64,000 bases of DNA, taken from Bifidobacterium callimiconis (GTDB taxonomy: Bacteria > Actinomycetota > Actinomycetes > Actinomycetales > Bifidobacteriaceae). Below the pieces are notes generated by a model. That model did not search any database. It worked only from the letters and a program-made list of their open reading frames with translations, and was not told the origin of the DNA. The stretch lies in the NCBI RefSeq assembly GCF_003952005.1, contig NZ_QXGJ01000010.1, positions 38,810-102,809 on the forward strand, given 5' to 3'. Shown here piece after piece: positions 27,131 through 36,574 of the stretch (position 1 is the stretch's first letter; every line of letters begins with the position of its first letter). The translations under genes and the position numbers were made by a program.

Positions 27131-28537
27131 ATGTTCGTTTCTCGCTTAGCGTTGGATGACTTCCGTTCCTGGCACCAGCTCGTGCTCGATTTCGCGCCGG
27201 GACTGAACGTGCTGTTCGGGGCCAACGGCATGGGCAAGACGAACATCGTCGAAGCGATCGAGGTGCTCTCGACGGGTGGCAGCCATCGTGCCAACGGCTC
27301 GGTGCCGCTGGTCAAGGCCGGCGAGAAGACCGCCGTGATCCGCGCGAACGTGAACGAGACCGCGGCGGAGGTCATCGGCGCCGGAGCATCGTTCGAAGAC
27401 GGCGCGGCGGGCACGGGAACGGACAACTCCCCCACCGAAACCGTCACCTACGAGGTGTCCATTCCGGTTCGCGGCGCCAACCGCGCCCGCATCAACTCCG
27501 GCAAATCGCTGTATATGCGCGACGTGGTGGGCCGGGTGCCGTCGGTCACCTTCTCCCCCGAGGATCAGCGTCTGGTCTCCGCCGACCCCGCCACGCGCCG
27601 TGCGTTCCTCAACCAGTCGGCCAGCCAGCTGCATCTCGACTACTACGAGACGCTGCAGCGGTTCAACCAGACCGCCAAGCAGCGGTCCACACTGCTGCGC
27701 CAGCTCAGTCAGCAACAGATCGCCGGCCGCCCCGTGGACGCGGCGCTGAGCGGTCTGGAGATCTGGACCGGGCAGTTCATCGAGGCCGGCGTGGCACTCA
27801 CCCGTATGCGCCAGCAGGTCGTGAAACAGCTCAGCGAACCGTTCTCGCGCATCTACCGGCAGCTGGCCGGCGACCGCAATCGGGTTCGTCTGATCTATGC
27901 GCCGTCGTTCGAGGAGGTGCTGAGCATCCCGCAGGCGCTGGCGCAGGAGACGGATCATGATATGCAGGTGCATGCGGCGATCAGCCGGCACTTCCAGCGC
28001 ATCTACCCCGGCGAGGTGGCTCAGGGGCGGAATCTCATCGGTCCGCATCGCGACGATCTGATCGTGGAACTCAACGGCATGCTGGCGCGCGAATACGCGT
28101 CGAACGGCGAGATGTGGACGCTTGCGCTCGCCCTGCGCATGACCGTGTTCGAGATGCTGGCCGCCGAACGAGGGACGACGCCGATCCTGATCCTGGACGA
28201 TGTGTTCGCCCAGCTCGACGATTCACGACGTCGTCAGATCGTTGATTTCGCGAGGAAACAGAGTCAGGTGATCATCACCATGGCCGCGCGCGGCGATCTG
28301 CCGGACGGACTGGAGAACGGCGACGGCGATGCCGCCGACGGGTCCGAAAACGACGTGAATGATGCGGTCAATCTGATCGACGTGGGCGAACTGGCCGAAC
28401 GCATGGAGGCCATGTTCGCCGTGCCCGACATCAGCCAGTTCATGACGAAATCCGGTGCGAACGGAGACGGGGCCGCTGGCGTTGCGCCATCCTCCACGTC
28501 CCGTGAAACCGAGACCGGCAAGGACGCCGACCGATGA
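27131..28537 (+). CDS. recF: DNA replication and repair protein RecF
   Basis: Product of 468 residues, SMC-like ATPase. Walker A is GANGMGKTN near residues 35-43, the signature lies in FSPEDQRLVSADPATRR, and Walker B is TPILILDDVFAQLD. RecF helps load RecA at single-strand gaps. The protein exceeds the usual 360-400 residues because of an insertion near residues 80-105 (Gly/Ala/Glu-rich) and a C-terminal extension of about 60 residues. The stop overlaps the DUF721 start (ATGA). Confidence 0.96.
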   Translation: MFVSRLALDDFRSWHQLVLDFAPGLNVLFGANGMGKTNIVEAIEVLSTGGSHRANGSVPLVKAGEKTAVIRANVNETAAEVIGAGASFEDGAAGTGTDNSPTETVTYEVSIPVRGANRARINSGKSLYMRDVVGRVPSVTFSPEDQRLVSADPATRRAFLNQSASQLHLDYYETLQRFNQTAKQRSTLLRQLSQQQIAGRPVDAALSGLEIWTGQFIEAGVALTRMRQQVVKQLSEPFSRIYRQLAGDRNRVRLIYAPSFEEVLSIPQALAQETDHDMQVHAAISRHFQRIYPGEVAQGRNLIGPHRDDLIVELNGMLAREYASNGEMWTLALALRMTVFEMLAAERGTTPILILDDVFAQLDDSRRRQIVDFARKQSQVIITMAARGDLPDGLENGDGDAADGSENDVNDAVNLIDVGELAERMEAMFAVPDISQFMTKSGANGDGAAGVAPSSTSRETETGKDADR

Positions 28538-29040
28538 GCACCGCGCCGATCGCCGAAATCCTCAAGCTCGATCCGCGCCGACTCGAATCCGAGGTCTTCG
28601 AACGCTACACGCAGCGTGCCGCCGGCATCGCCAAGCGCAAGGAGCGCGCCGAGGAGGCATGGCTGAACTTCGGCAAGCCCGGCCGCGACCCGAATACGCT
28701 CGGAGCGGTGCTTGCCGGCATCGCCAAGCGCGACCATTGGCGGCCGCATCTGATGATCGCGCAGCTCGGCCAGCACTGGGACCAAGTGGTGGGAGCCGGC
28801 ATCGCACGGCACACGAGCGTGGCGTCGTACAACCGCGGCGTGCTCACCATCCGTGCGGAATCGCCGGTCTGGGCCACGCAGCTCACGTACATGATCCCGC
28901 AGCTCAAGGAGAAGATCGCATCGCGTCTGGAAGGCATGCCGATCGACCGCATCGTCGTCACCGGCCCCCGCGCCGACACTGTCCGCCACGGCTCCAACGA
29001 CCGCCTCACCGGCCAATGGCGCCCCCGCGGCCGATACTGA
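28534..29040 (+). CDS. DUF721 domain protein (DciA-like)
   Basis: Product of 168 residues. The DUF721 domain covers about residues 55-150 (HWDQVVGAGIARHTSVASYN, then GVLTIRAESPVWATQLTY). Members located between recF and gyrB in Actinobacteria are related to DciA, a loader or partner of the replicative helicase. It overlaps recF by four bases, so it is translationally coupled. The helicase-loading role is inferred from the family. Confidence 0.88.
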   Translation: MSTAPIAEILKLDPRRLESEVFERYTQRAAGIAKRKERAEEAWLNFGKPGRDPNTLGAVLAGIAKRDHWRPHLMIAQLGQHWDQVVGAGIARHTSVASYNRGVLTIRAESPVWATQLTYMIPQLKEKIASRLEGMPIDRIVVTGPRADTVRHGSNDRLTGQWRPRGRY

Positions 29041-29405
29041 GGATGAATTCGCAGTGTCAAATCCCCGTTATCGATGATTCGCAGCGCCAAACGGAAGAAT
29101 TGGGGTGGAAGGAACTTCCGTTTCGTGCTGTGAAGAACGGATTTCGGGTATTTGCCACTGTGGATCACGCAATATGGGCGGACACGGTGCCGCCGATAGC
29201 GTCGGAAGTGAAGAGTGGGCGGATATTGCGGCGTAGAGGGGTGAGGGTCCGGAGATGGTAGTACCCTAGTCTCAGTATGTAAAACGCGCGGAAGGCCCCA
29301 TATTTCGAGATTTTGGGCATGGTGCCCTTAGGGGAAACCTCAAAACCTGTGGAAAACGTGAGAGCGGGCCCGTCGTGCGTCAGGGCTAGATGGAAAGGAT
29401 AGTTG
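29041..29405 (+). other. Intergenic region upstream of gyrB
   Basis: No convincing coding sequence in 365 bp. Weak DnaA-box-like 9-mers occur at 29159 (TGTGGATCA) and 29348 (TGTGGAAAA). The last 15 bases hold the gyrB ribosome site GGAAAGGA. The interval presumably carries the gyrB promoter, but no clear -35/-10 pair could be fixed. Confidence 0.5.
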
Positions 29406-31550
29406 GTGGCAGACCAGACCCAGGATTCGCCCGAAGAAACCAACGAAGGCGTGCCAACGAACGCCGCTCAGAACATTGACAATCCCGCCGGCGACGCCGC
29501 GGACGAGATCAGCGAGGCCGACATCAAGAACGGACAGCTCGACGACTCCCTCGCACCCCAGCACTACGACGCCAGCGACCTCAAGGTGCTCGAAGGCCTC
29601 GAGGCCGTGCGCATCCGCCCCGGCATGTACATCGGCTCCACCGGCCCGCGCGGCCTGCACCACCTCGTGTACGAGATCGTCGACAACTCCGTCGACGAGG
29701 CGCTCGCCGGATACGCCACGCATATCGAAGTGAGCATCCTGCCGGACAACGGCATCCGCGTGGTCGACGACGGCCGAGGCATTCCGGTCGACATCGTGCC
29801 GGGCGAGGGCATCTCCGGCGTCGAGACGGTCATGACCAAGCTGCATGCCGGCGGCAAGTTCGGCGGCGGCGGATACGCGGTCTCCGGCGGTCTGCACGGC
29901 GTGGGCATCTCCGTCGTCAACGCACTGTCCACTCGCGTGGACGTCGAGGTGCGCCGTCAGGGATTCCACTGGACCCAGACGTACATCGACCAGAAGCCGC
30001 AGGCCCGACTCAAGCAGGGCGCCCCCATGGGCCCCGACGAGCACACCGGTACGTCCGTGACGTTCTGGGCCGATCCGGCGATCTTTGAGACCACCGAATA
30101 CGACTTCGAGACGCTGCGCTCGCGCTTCCAGCAGATGGCCTTCCTCAACAAGGGCCTGAAGATCTCGCTCACCGATCTGCGCACCGTGGACCAGGCCGGC
30201 GACGAGGTGACCGGCGAGGATTCCGAGACACCGGCCGAGGAGCGTCACCAGAGCGTCACCTACCAGTACGTCAACGGCATCAAGGACTACGTGGACTACA
30301 TGGTCAAGTCGAAGAAGGCCACGCCCGTGGTCGACGACGTGATCGACTTCGCCGCGGAGGACCTGAAGCTCGGCATCTCCGCCGAGATCGCCATGCAGTG
30401 GACGAGCGCCTACTCCGAGTCCGTGCACACCTTCGCGAACACCATCTCCACCACCGAGGGCGGCACCCACGAGGAGGGCTTCCGTGCCGCGCTCACCACG
30501 CTCGTGAACCGCTACGCCCGCGAGAAGAACATCCTCAAGGACAAGGACGAGAACCTGTCCGGCGACGACGTGCGCGAGGGCCTGACCGCCGTGGTGTCGG
30601 TGAAGCTCACCACCCCGCAGTTCGAAGGCCAGACCAAGACCAAGCTCGGCAACTCCGAAGCCAAGACGTTCGTGCAGCGCGTGATGACCGACAAATTCGG
30701 TGACTGGCTCGACGCCAACCCCGCCGGCGCCAAGATGATCATCCAGAAGGGCATCGAGGCGTCCCGCGCCCGCATCGCCGCCAAGAAGGCCCGCGAATCG
30801 ACGCGCCGCAAGTCCATCTTCGAGACCGCCGGCATGCCCGACAAGCTCAAGGACTGCCAGTCGAACAACCCCGAGGAATGCGAGCTGTTCATCGTCGAGG
30901 GTGATTCCGCAGGCGGCTCCGCCATCCAGGGCCGCAACCCGGAGACGCAGGCCATCCTGCCGCTGCGAGGCAAGATCCTCAACACCGAGCGTGCGTCGAT
31001 CGACCGCATCATGAAGTCCGACACCATCGAATCGCTGATCACCGCGGTGGGCGGCGGCTACGGCGAGGACTTCGACCTGAGCAAGGTGCGCTACCACAAG
31101 GTCATCATCATGGCCGATGCCGATGTGGACGGCGCGCACATCGCCACGCTGAACCTGACGCTGTTCTTCCGCTACATGCGACCGATGATCACCGCCGGAT
31201 ACGTGTACGTTGCCATGCCGCCGCTCTACCGACTCAAGTGGACGCGCGGCGACCACGACTACGTGTACACCGACGCCGAGCGCGACGCCAAGCTCGCCGA
31301 AGGCAAGGCCGCAGGACGTCAGCTTCCCAAGGGCGAAGGCATCCAGCGCTACAAGGGTCTGGGCGAGATGACGTACCAGGAGCTGTGGGAGACGACCATG
31401 GACCCCGCGCACCGCATCCTCAAGCAGATCCACATCGAAGACGCGGCCGCCGCCGACGAGACGTTCTCCATGCTCATGGGCGACGACGTGGAACCGCGCC
31501 GACTCTTCATCCAGCGCAACGCGAAGGATGTTCGCTTTATTGACGCCTGA
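29406..31550 (+). CDS. gyrB: DNA gyrase subunit B
   Basis: Product of 714 residues. The GHKL ATPase domain shows EIVDNSVDEALAG, DDGRGIPVD and GGLHGVGISVVNALS; the TOPRIM domain shows EGDSAGGSA and DADVDGAHI; the C-terminal part carries QRYKGLGEM. With GyrA it introduces negative supercoils using ATP. GTG 29406 lies 6 nt after GGAAAGGA; TTG 29403 is directly before it and possible. The final six codons and stop form one arm of an 18-bp perfect hairpin. Confidence 0.97.
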   Translation: MADQTQDSPEETNEGVPTNAAQNIDNPAGDAADEISEADIKNGQLDDSLAPQHYDASDLKVLEGLEAVRIRPGMYIGSTGPRGLHHLVYEIVDNSVDEALAGYATHIEVSILPDNGIRVVDDGRGIPVDIVPGEGISGVETVMTKLHAGGKFGGGGYAVSGGLHGVGISVVNALSTRVDVEVRRQGFHWTQTYIDQKPQARLKQGAPMGPDEHTGTSVTFWADPAIFETTEYDFETLRSRFQQMAFLNKGLKISLTDLRTVDQAGDEVTGEDSETPAEERHQSVTYQYVNGIKDYVDYMVKSKKATPVVDDVIDFAAEDLKLGISAEIAMQWTSAYSESVHTFANTISTTEGGTHEEGFRAALTTLVNRYAREKNILKDKDENLSGDDVREGLTAVVSVKLTTPQFEGQTKTKLGNSEAKTFVQRVMTDKFGDWLDANPAGAKMIIQKGIEASRARIAAKKARESTRRKSIFETAGMPDKLKDCQSNNPEECELFIVEGDSAGGSAIQGRNPETQAILPLRGKILNTERASIDRIMKSDTIESLITAVGGGYGEDFDLSKVRYHKVIIMADADVDGAHIATLNLTLFFRYMRPMITAGYVYVAMPPLYRLKWTRGDHDYVYTDAERDAKLAEGKAAGRQLPKGEGIQRYKGLGEMTYQELWETTMDPAHRILKQIHIEDAAAADETFSMLMGDDVEPRRLFIQRNAKDVRFIDA

Positions 31551-31570
31551 TCGGCGTCAATAAAGCGAAC
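31530..31570 (+). terminator. Perfect 18-bp hairpin embracing the gyrB stop codon
   Basis: Arms GTTCGCTTTATTGACGCC and GGCGTCAATAAAGCGAAC surround TGATC, with the gyrB stop in the loop. No T-run follows, so it may end or stabilise the gyrB message, or be a duplication footprint. Confidence 0.6.
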
Positions 31571-31590
31571 GGCTAGACCCAACTCCTCTG

Positions 31591-31705
31591 GCTCTCCTCT
31601 CTGAGGGGAGCTGTCAGCGCAGCTGACTGAGGGGAGGCCGAGGGTGAGCGGTCCCGCTCCCCTCAGTCTCCCTACGGTCGACAGCTCCCCTCATGGAGGG
31701 GAGCC
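31591..31705. repeat. Dispersed CCCTCAGTC...GACTGAGGG element, gyrB-gyrA gap
   Basis: Head-to-head modules GAGGGGAGCTGTCAG...CTGACTGAGGGGAG and CTCCCCTCAGTCTCC...CGACAGCTCCCCTC give a long palindrome. It is followed within 7 bp by the gyrA leader, where ATG 31711 opens a five-codon frame (MTKGH) whose stop touches the TTG start of gyrA. Confidence 0.85.
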
Positions 31706-31728
31706 GAAATATGACAAAAGGACACTAA

Positions 31729-34374
31729 TTGGCAGACGAAACCAACAGCAGCGGCAACGAGGCTGAGCAGAACGACGAGCGTGCCGAACGCTCGCTCGAG
31801 CCCACCAGCCCGCAGGCCGGAGAGAAGCTGGAACTCGACGAGAACCGCATCCAGCACACCGACATCCAGCAGGAGATGCGTCAGTCGTACCTCGACTACG
31901 CCATCTCCGTGATCGTGGAACGAGCCCTTCCGGACGTGCGCGACGGCATGAAGCCCGTGCACCGTCGTATCGTGTATGCGATGTACGACGGCGGCTACCG
32001 TCCCGATCGCGGCTACTCCAAGTGCGCGCGACCCGTCGCCGACGTGATGGGCAACTACCACCCGCACGGCGACGTCGCGATCTACGATTCACTCGTGCGT
32101 ATGGCCCAGCCGTGGTCCATGCGATACACGCTCGTCGACGGACAGGGCAACTTCGGTTCGGCCGGTGACGATCCGCCTGCGGCAATGCGTTACACGGAGT
32201 GCCGCATGATGCCGCTCGCCATGGAGATGGTGCGCGACATCGACAAGGACACCGTGGACTTCGTGCCCAACTACGACGGCCGTACGCAGGAGCCGACCGT
32301 GCTGCCCGCACGCTTCCCGAACCTGCTCGCCAACGGTTCGTCCGGCATCGCCGTCGGCATGGCCACCAATATCCCGCCGCACAACATGCGCGAGCTGGGC
32401 GAGGCCGTGCACTGGGCGCTCGACCATCCGGACGCCAGCCGCGAGGAGCTGCTCAACGCGCTCATCGGCATCATCAAGGGACCGGACTTCCCCACCGGCG
32501 CGACGATCCTCGGCCACAAGGGCATCGAGCAGGCGTACCGTACCGGCCGTGGCCTGATCACCATGCGTGCCGTGGTGAACACGGAGGAGATCAAGGGCCG
32601 TATGTGCCTGGTGGTCACCGAGCTGCCGTATCAGGTGAACCCGGACCGCCTGGCCGCGTCCATCCGCGAAGGCGTGCGCGACGGCAAGATCCAGGGCATC
32701 GCCGACATGCGCGACGAGACGTCTGGCCGTACCGGTCAGCGACTCGTGCTTGTGCTCAAGCGCGACGCCGTGCCGAAGGTCGTGCTCAACAACCTGTACA
32801 AGCACTCGCAGCTGCAGCAGACGTTCGGCGCGAACATGCTGGCGCTGGTCGACGGCGTGCCGCGCACGCTCTCGCTCGACGCGTTCATCCGCCACTGGGT
32901 GAACCACCAGCTCGAAGTGATTGAACGCCGTACCCGCTACCTCAAGCGCGAGGCCGAGGAACGCGACCACATTCTGCAGGGCCTGCTCAAGGCGCTCGAC
33001 GCGATCGAGGAGGTCATCCGACTCATCCGCTCCAGCCAGGGCCGTGAGGACGCCCGTCCGAAGCTGATGGAGTTCCTTGACATCGACCAGGTGCAGGCCG
33101 ATGCGATCCTGTCCATGCAGCTGATCCGACTGGCCAACATGGAGGCCCAGAAGATCATCGACGAGCATGAGGAACTCATGCGCAAGATCGCCGACTACAA
33201 CGACATTCTCGCCAAGCCGGAACGCCAGCGTCAGATCGTGGGCGACGAGCTCGACGAGATCGTCGACAAGTACGGCGACGAACGTCGTACCAAGATCCTG
33301 CCGTTCAGCGGTGAGGTCAACATGGAGGATCTGATCGCCGAGGAGAACGTGGTGGTCACCGTCACGCACTCCGGCTACATCAAGCGCACCAAGGCCGACG
33401 AATACCGCGCACAGCATCGCGGAGGCAAGGGCATCAAGGGCGCCAAGCTGCGCGAGAACGACGTGGTGGACCACTTCTTCCTCACCAGCACGCACAACTG
33501 GCTGCTGTTCTTCACGAACGCCGGCCGCGTGTACCGCATCAAGGGCTACGAGGTGCCGGAGGGCTCGCGCGACTCCAAGGGCTCGCACGTGGCCAACCTG
33601 CTGCAGCTGTCGCCCGACGAGAAGATCCAGCAGGTGCTGTCGATCCCGAACTACACGGTGGCCGACTACCTGGTGCTCGCCACGCGCAGCGGCAAGGTGA
33701 AGAAGACCCGCTTGGCCGACTACGATTCGCCGCGTCAGGGCGGCCTGATCGCCATTCGCCTCATGGAGAGCGAAGGCGACGACGGAGCGACCGTGTCCGA
33801 CGAGCTCGTGGGCGCCAACCTGTGCAACGCGACCGACGACATCATCCTCGTCTCGCGCAAGGGCATGAGCCTCAAGTTCAAGGCCGACGACGAGCAGCTG
33901 CGACCCATGGGCCGCCAGACCGCCGGCGTGCAGGGTATGAAGTTCCGCGACGGCGACAGCCTGCTGGCCATGGACGTGGTGTCCGGCGACACCGACAAGG
34001 ACCTGCTCGTGGTGACCGACGAAGGCTTCGCCAAGCGCACCGCGATCAGCGAGTACCGTCTGCAGGGACGTAACGGCTTCGGCGTGAAGGCCATGCAGCT
34101 GGCCGAGGGCCGCGGTTCGCTCGTGGGCGCCGTGGTGGTGGCCGAGGACGATCAGATCATGGCCATCATGAAGTCCGGCAAGGTGATCCGCTCCGACGTG
34201 GCCGAGGTGAAGCGCACCGGCCGCAACACCCAGGGCGTCACGCTCGCCAAGCCCGACAAGGGCGACGAGATCATCTCCATCGCCCGCAACGAGGAGAAGG
34301 ACGACGACGAGGACGCGGAGGTGTCCTCGGACGTACAGCAGGCGCAGGGCGCGGAGGCTCCGACCGAGGCCTGA
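31729..34374 (+). CDS. gyrA: DNA gyrase subunit A
   Basis: Product of 881 residues. The breakage-reunion domain carries catalytic Tyr155 in [10 protein letters not shown] and the quinolone-determining region around [17 protein letters not shown]. The C-terminal beta-pinwheel includes a GyrA box ([10 protein letters not shown]). An acidic tail of about 35 residues ends the protein. TTG 31729 is selected by AAAAGGA six bases upstream and by the start LADETNSSG. It is separated from gyrB by the dispersed repeat, so it may have its own promoter. Confidence 0.97.
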   Translation: MADETNSSGNEAEQNDERAERSLEPTSPQAGEKLELDENRIQHTDIQQEMRQSYLDYAISVIVERALPDVRDGMKPVHRRIVYAMYDGGYRPDRGYSKCARPVADVMGNYHPHGDVAIYDSLVRMAQPWSMRYTLVDGQGNFGSAGDDPPAAMRYTECRMMPLAMEMVRDIDKDTVDFVPNYDGRTQEPTVLPARFPNLLANGSSGIAVGMATNIPPHNMRELGEAVHWALDHPDASREELLNALIGIIKGPDFPTGATILGHKGIEQAYRTGRGLITMRAVVNTEEIKGRMCLVVTELPYQVNPDRLAASIREGVRDGKIQGIADMRDETSGRTGQRLVLVLKRDAVPKVVLNNLYKHSQLQQTFGANMLALVDGVPRTLSLDAFIRHWVNHQLEVIERRTRYLKREAEERDHILQGLLKALDAIEEVIRLIRSSQGREDARPKLMEFLDIDQVQADAILSMQLIRLANMEAQKIIDEHEELMRKIADYNDILAKPERQRQIVGDELDEIVDKYGDERRTKILPFSGEVNMEDLIAEENVVVTVTHSGYIKRTKADEYRAQHRGGKGIKGAKLRENDVVDHFFLTSTHNWLLFFTNAGRVYRIKGYEVPEGSRDSKGSHVANLLQLSPDEKIQQVLSIPNYTVADYLVLATRSGKVKKTRLADYDSPRQGGLIAIRLMESEGDDGATVSDELVGANLCNATDDIILVSRKGMSLKFKADDEQLRPMGRQTAGVQGMKFRDGDSLLAMDVVSGDTDKDLLVVTDEGFAKRTAISEYRLQGRNGFGVKAMQLAEGRGSLVGAVVVAEDDQIMAIMKSGKVIRSDVAEVKRTGRNTQGVTLAKPDKGDEIISIARNEEKDDDEDAEVSSDVQQAQGAEAPTEA

Positions 34375-34394
34375 CGCCTCGGGTAAAAGGTAAT

Positions 34395-34614
34395 GGCTCC
34401 CCTCAGTCGGCTGTCACCGACAGCTCCCCTCAAAGAGGGGAGCCTCAGTCTGCGAAGCAGACTGAGGGGAGTATTGGCTTGTAACAATCGAGCCCTCCCC
34501 TCAGTCCGCCATACGGCGGCCAGCTCCCCTCCCACGGAGGGGAGCCTCAGGATGAAAACAGTGGCTCCCTTCGCTGAGGGGAGCTGGCCGCCGTATGGCG
34601 GACTGAGGGGAGCT
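34395..34614. repeat. Compound dispersed repeat after gyrA
   Basis: Four modules of the CCCTCAGTC/GACTGAGGG family in alternating orientation, including the arms TCCGCCATACGGCGG and CCGCCGTATGGCGGA about 80 bp apart. This is the largest such composite in the window. The rest of 34375-34835 has no gene; AAAGGAG before 34836 belongs to the next CDS. Confidence 0.85.
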
Positions 34615-34835
34615 TTATCCCTGGTTCCCTTTGAAGGGAGCTTGGGCGGCCAGGTCACCGGGCAAGGCCCCCTATCATCGGCCCCGTGAACCCGCCGTGA
34701 GAAAACGGCAACGAAACGTGGGCGTTCCAATCGTCACGTCCCAAAAGGCTGGTAACCTCGGGGCAGCAGCAGGCAGCGCCGATCGACGATTCCGCGCTGC
34801 GACATTGCGTGAGCGAAATTCCCAAAGGAGATTCA

Positions 34836-35417
34836 ATGAGCGACGAACAGTCAGTGCCACAGGAGGAGACCGTGGCCGAGGCTCAGCCGGTGCAGCCGGG
34901 GCATCGTACGTCCCGCTCCGCGGCGTCTTCCCCCAAGCCGCTGATCAGCGAGGAGCAGGTTGCCGAGCATGAGGCCGGCGCCGAACCCGCTCCCGCGGCG
35001 TTCAAGCCCGCCAGCAGGACGGCCAAGTCGAACGAGCGCAAGTCCAGCGTTCCGCGCGCTCGCCGCATGAAGCTGTCCCTTACCAAGATCGACCCGTGGT
35101 CGGTCACCAAGGTGTCGTTCCTGCTGTCCATTGCAGGCGCCCTGATCCAGGTGATCGCGGTGGCTCTGATCTGGCTGCTGCTTAACTCCATCGGTCTGTT
35201 CGACAACATCACGCAGATCGTCTCCACCACCGGTCTTGACAGCGGCGGTCTTGACATCGCCAGCTTCTTCGGCATCGGCAAGGTGCTGAGCGCCGTGACG
35301 ATCTTCTCGATCTTCGAGATCGTGCTGGTCACCGTGCTCGCCACCATCGGCGCGTTCCTGTACAACGTGGTGAGCTCGCTCGTCGGCGGTGTGCACCTGA
35401 CGCTGGGCGATGACTGA
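34836..35417 (+). CDS. DUF3566 membrane protein
   Basis: Product of 193 residues. The first 80 are polar and disordered; the DUF3566 domain follows with LTKIDPWSVTKVSFLLSIA and two membrane helices (about residues 95-120 and 150-175), ending GGVHLTLGDD. It is the actinobacterial gene downstream of gyrA (Rv0007 position). Function unknown; a cell-division or envelope role has been proposed for relatives. ATG 34836 follows AAAGGAG at 5 nt. Confidence 0.92.
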   Translation: MSDEQSVPQEETVAEAQPVQPGHRTSRSAASSPKPLISEEQVAEHEAGAEPAPAAFKPASRTAKSNERKSSVPRARRMKLSLTKIDPWSVTKVSFLLSIAGALIQVIAVALIWLLLNSIGLFDNITQIVSTTGLDSGGLDIASFFGIGKVLSAVTIFSIFEIVLVTVLATIGAFLYNVVSSLVGGVHLTLGDD

Positions 35418-35441
35418 TATATCGCATACGGGTAGATAAGT

Positions 35442-35482
35442 AAGGGCCTTTCCGAGGTGTTCGGAAAGGCCCTTCTTGTTTG
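35442..35482 (+). terminator. Rho-independent terminator after DUF3566 gene
   Basis: Arms AAGGGCCTTTCCGA and TTCGGAAAGGCCCTT around a short loop, followed by CTTGTTTGG. Ends the rightward origin block. Confidence 0.88.
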
Positions 35483-35498
35483 GTTGTTTGGGTGTCAG

Positions 35499-35550
35499 CC
35501 CTCCCTCAGTCGCGCGTTTGCGCGACAGCTCCCTCCCTCGGAGGGCGCAC
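35499..35550. repeat. Dispersed CCCTCAGTC element (single module)
   Basis: CCCTCCCTCAGTCGCGCG, a short TTTG turn, CGCGACAGCTCCCTCCCTCGGAGGG. One module of the family, located between the terminator and the end of opcA. Confidence 0.75.
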
Positions 35551-35576
35551 GGAAAAGGAGAGCGGAGAACCGACGA

Positions 35577-36491
35577 TCAGTAGTGGTCGACCATCTTCCA
35601 GCCGTTGGTGATGACCTCGGCGTACTCCTCGTCAGGGTCGAGTCGACGCAGCTCCTCGCTCAGGCACTCGACCATGGAACGACGAGGCAGCGAGATGCGC
35701 TGCTCGGCCTGACCGGGCTGGCGGATGATTGCCGTGGTGCCCTCGCCGCGTTCCAGACTGGTCACGCCATCCTCACGGTGGAAGTACACGCCCATCAGCG
35801 TATCCTGCTCCGTGCGTTCGATGCGCGTCGGCGCCTTGAGCGCCACGGCCAGCCAGGAGGCCACCAGATCCACGCACAGACGGTTGCCGCCACGTACCAC
35901 CACGGATTCGACGGGCAGATACGGCGGCTGATCGAGCATGGATGCGAGCACGCCGCGCCACACGGTCAGGCTCGTCCACGACATGTCGGTGTCACGCGGC
36001 GACCAGTTAGCACGCAGCGCGGTGAACAGCGCCTCCGGATTCGGCGACTCCATGGCGTCGGTCACACGGCTGGTGGCCATGCGTCCGATCGGGTCCTCGG
36101 ACGGATCCTCCGGTGCCTTGGACGGCCACCATGCCACGATCGGCGCATCGGGCACCAGCAGCGGAATCACCAGGGTGTCGAGATGGTGGGTCAGGCCGTT
36201 CGTCGGACGCAGCACGATCACCTCGCCGGCACCGGCATCAGCACCGAATCGCACCTGCGCGTCCAGACGGGACTCACTGATCTCCGGGTGCGCGACCAGG
36301 GCGATCACGCGGCACGGATGCTCGCGGCTGGCGGTGTTGGCCGTCTCTACCGCGCTCTCCAGATGGTCCTCGTCGGTGGAGATCAGCAGCGTGAGCACAC
36401 GGCTCTGCGCGGACTCGCCGCGCTCCTTGTGCAGCTGGTCGATACGGCGCGAGATCTCGGCCGTGGTGCTGTTCGGCAGTTCAACGATCAT
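35577..36491 (-). CDS. opcA: Glucose-6-phosphate dehydrogenase assembly protein OpcA
   Basis: Product of 304 residues matching OpcA proteins: N-terminal MIVELPNSTTAEISRRI, central VIPLLVPDAPIVAWWPSKAP, then WSPRDTDMSWTSLTVWRG. OpcA is needed for active glucose-6-phosphate dehydrogenase in several actinobacteria and cyanobacteria, probably as an allosteric or assembly partner. It follows zwf on the same strand after 83 bp, as in corynebacteria. Confidence 0.93.
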   Translation of the reverse strand: MIVELPNSTTAEISRRIDQLHKERGESAQSRVLTLLISTDEDHLESAVETANTASREHPCRVIALVAHPEISESRLDAQVRFGADAGAGEVIVLRPTNGLTHHLDTLVIPLLVPDAPIVAWWPSKAPEDPSEDPIGRMATSRVTDAMESPNPEALFTALRANWSPRDTDMSWTSLTVWRGVLASMLDQPPYLPVESVVVRGGNRLCVDLVASWLAVALKAPTRIERTEQDTLMGVYFHREDGVTSLERGEGTTAIIRQPGQAEQRISLPRRSMVECLSEELRRLDPDEEYAEVITNGWKMVDHY

Positions 36492-36574
36492 TGTTCGCTC
36501 CTCGTTTCGTTCTCATGCTCATGTCGTTTGCTCATGTCGTTTGCGTTACCGCTTGCGTTGTCACGTATCGTCGA

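Noticed and set aside
34680..34830. Expected tRNA genes downstream of gyrA, as in some actinobacteria
   Set aside because: No cloverleaf or TPsiC-like GTTCRANYC sequence could be found there or elsewhere in the window.
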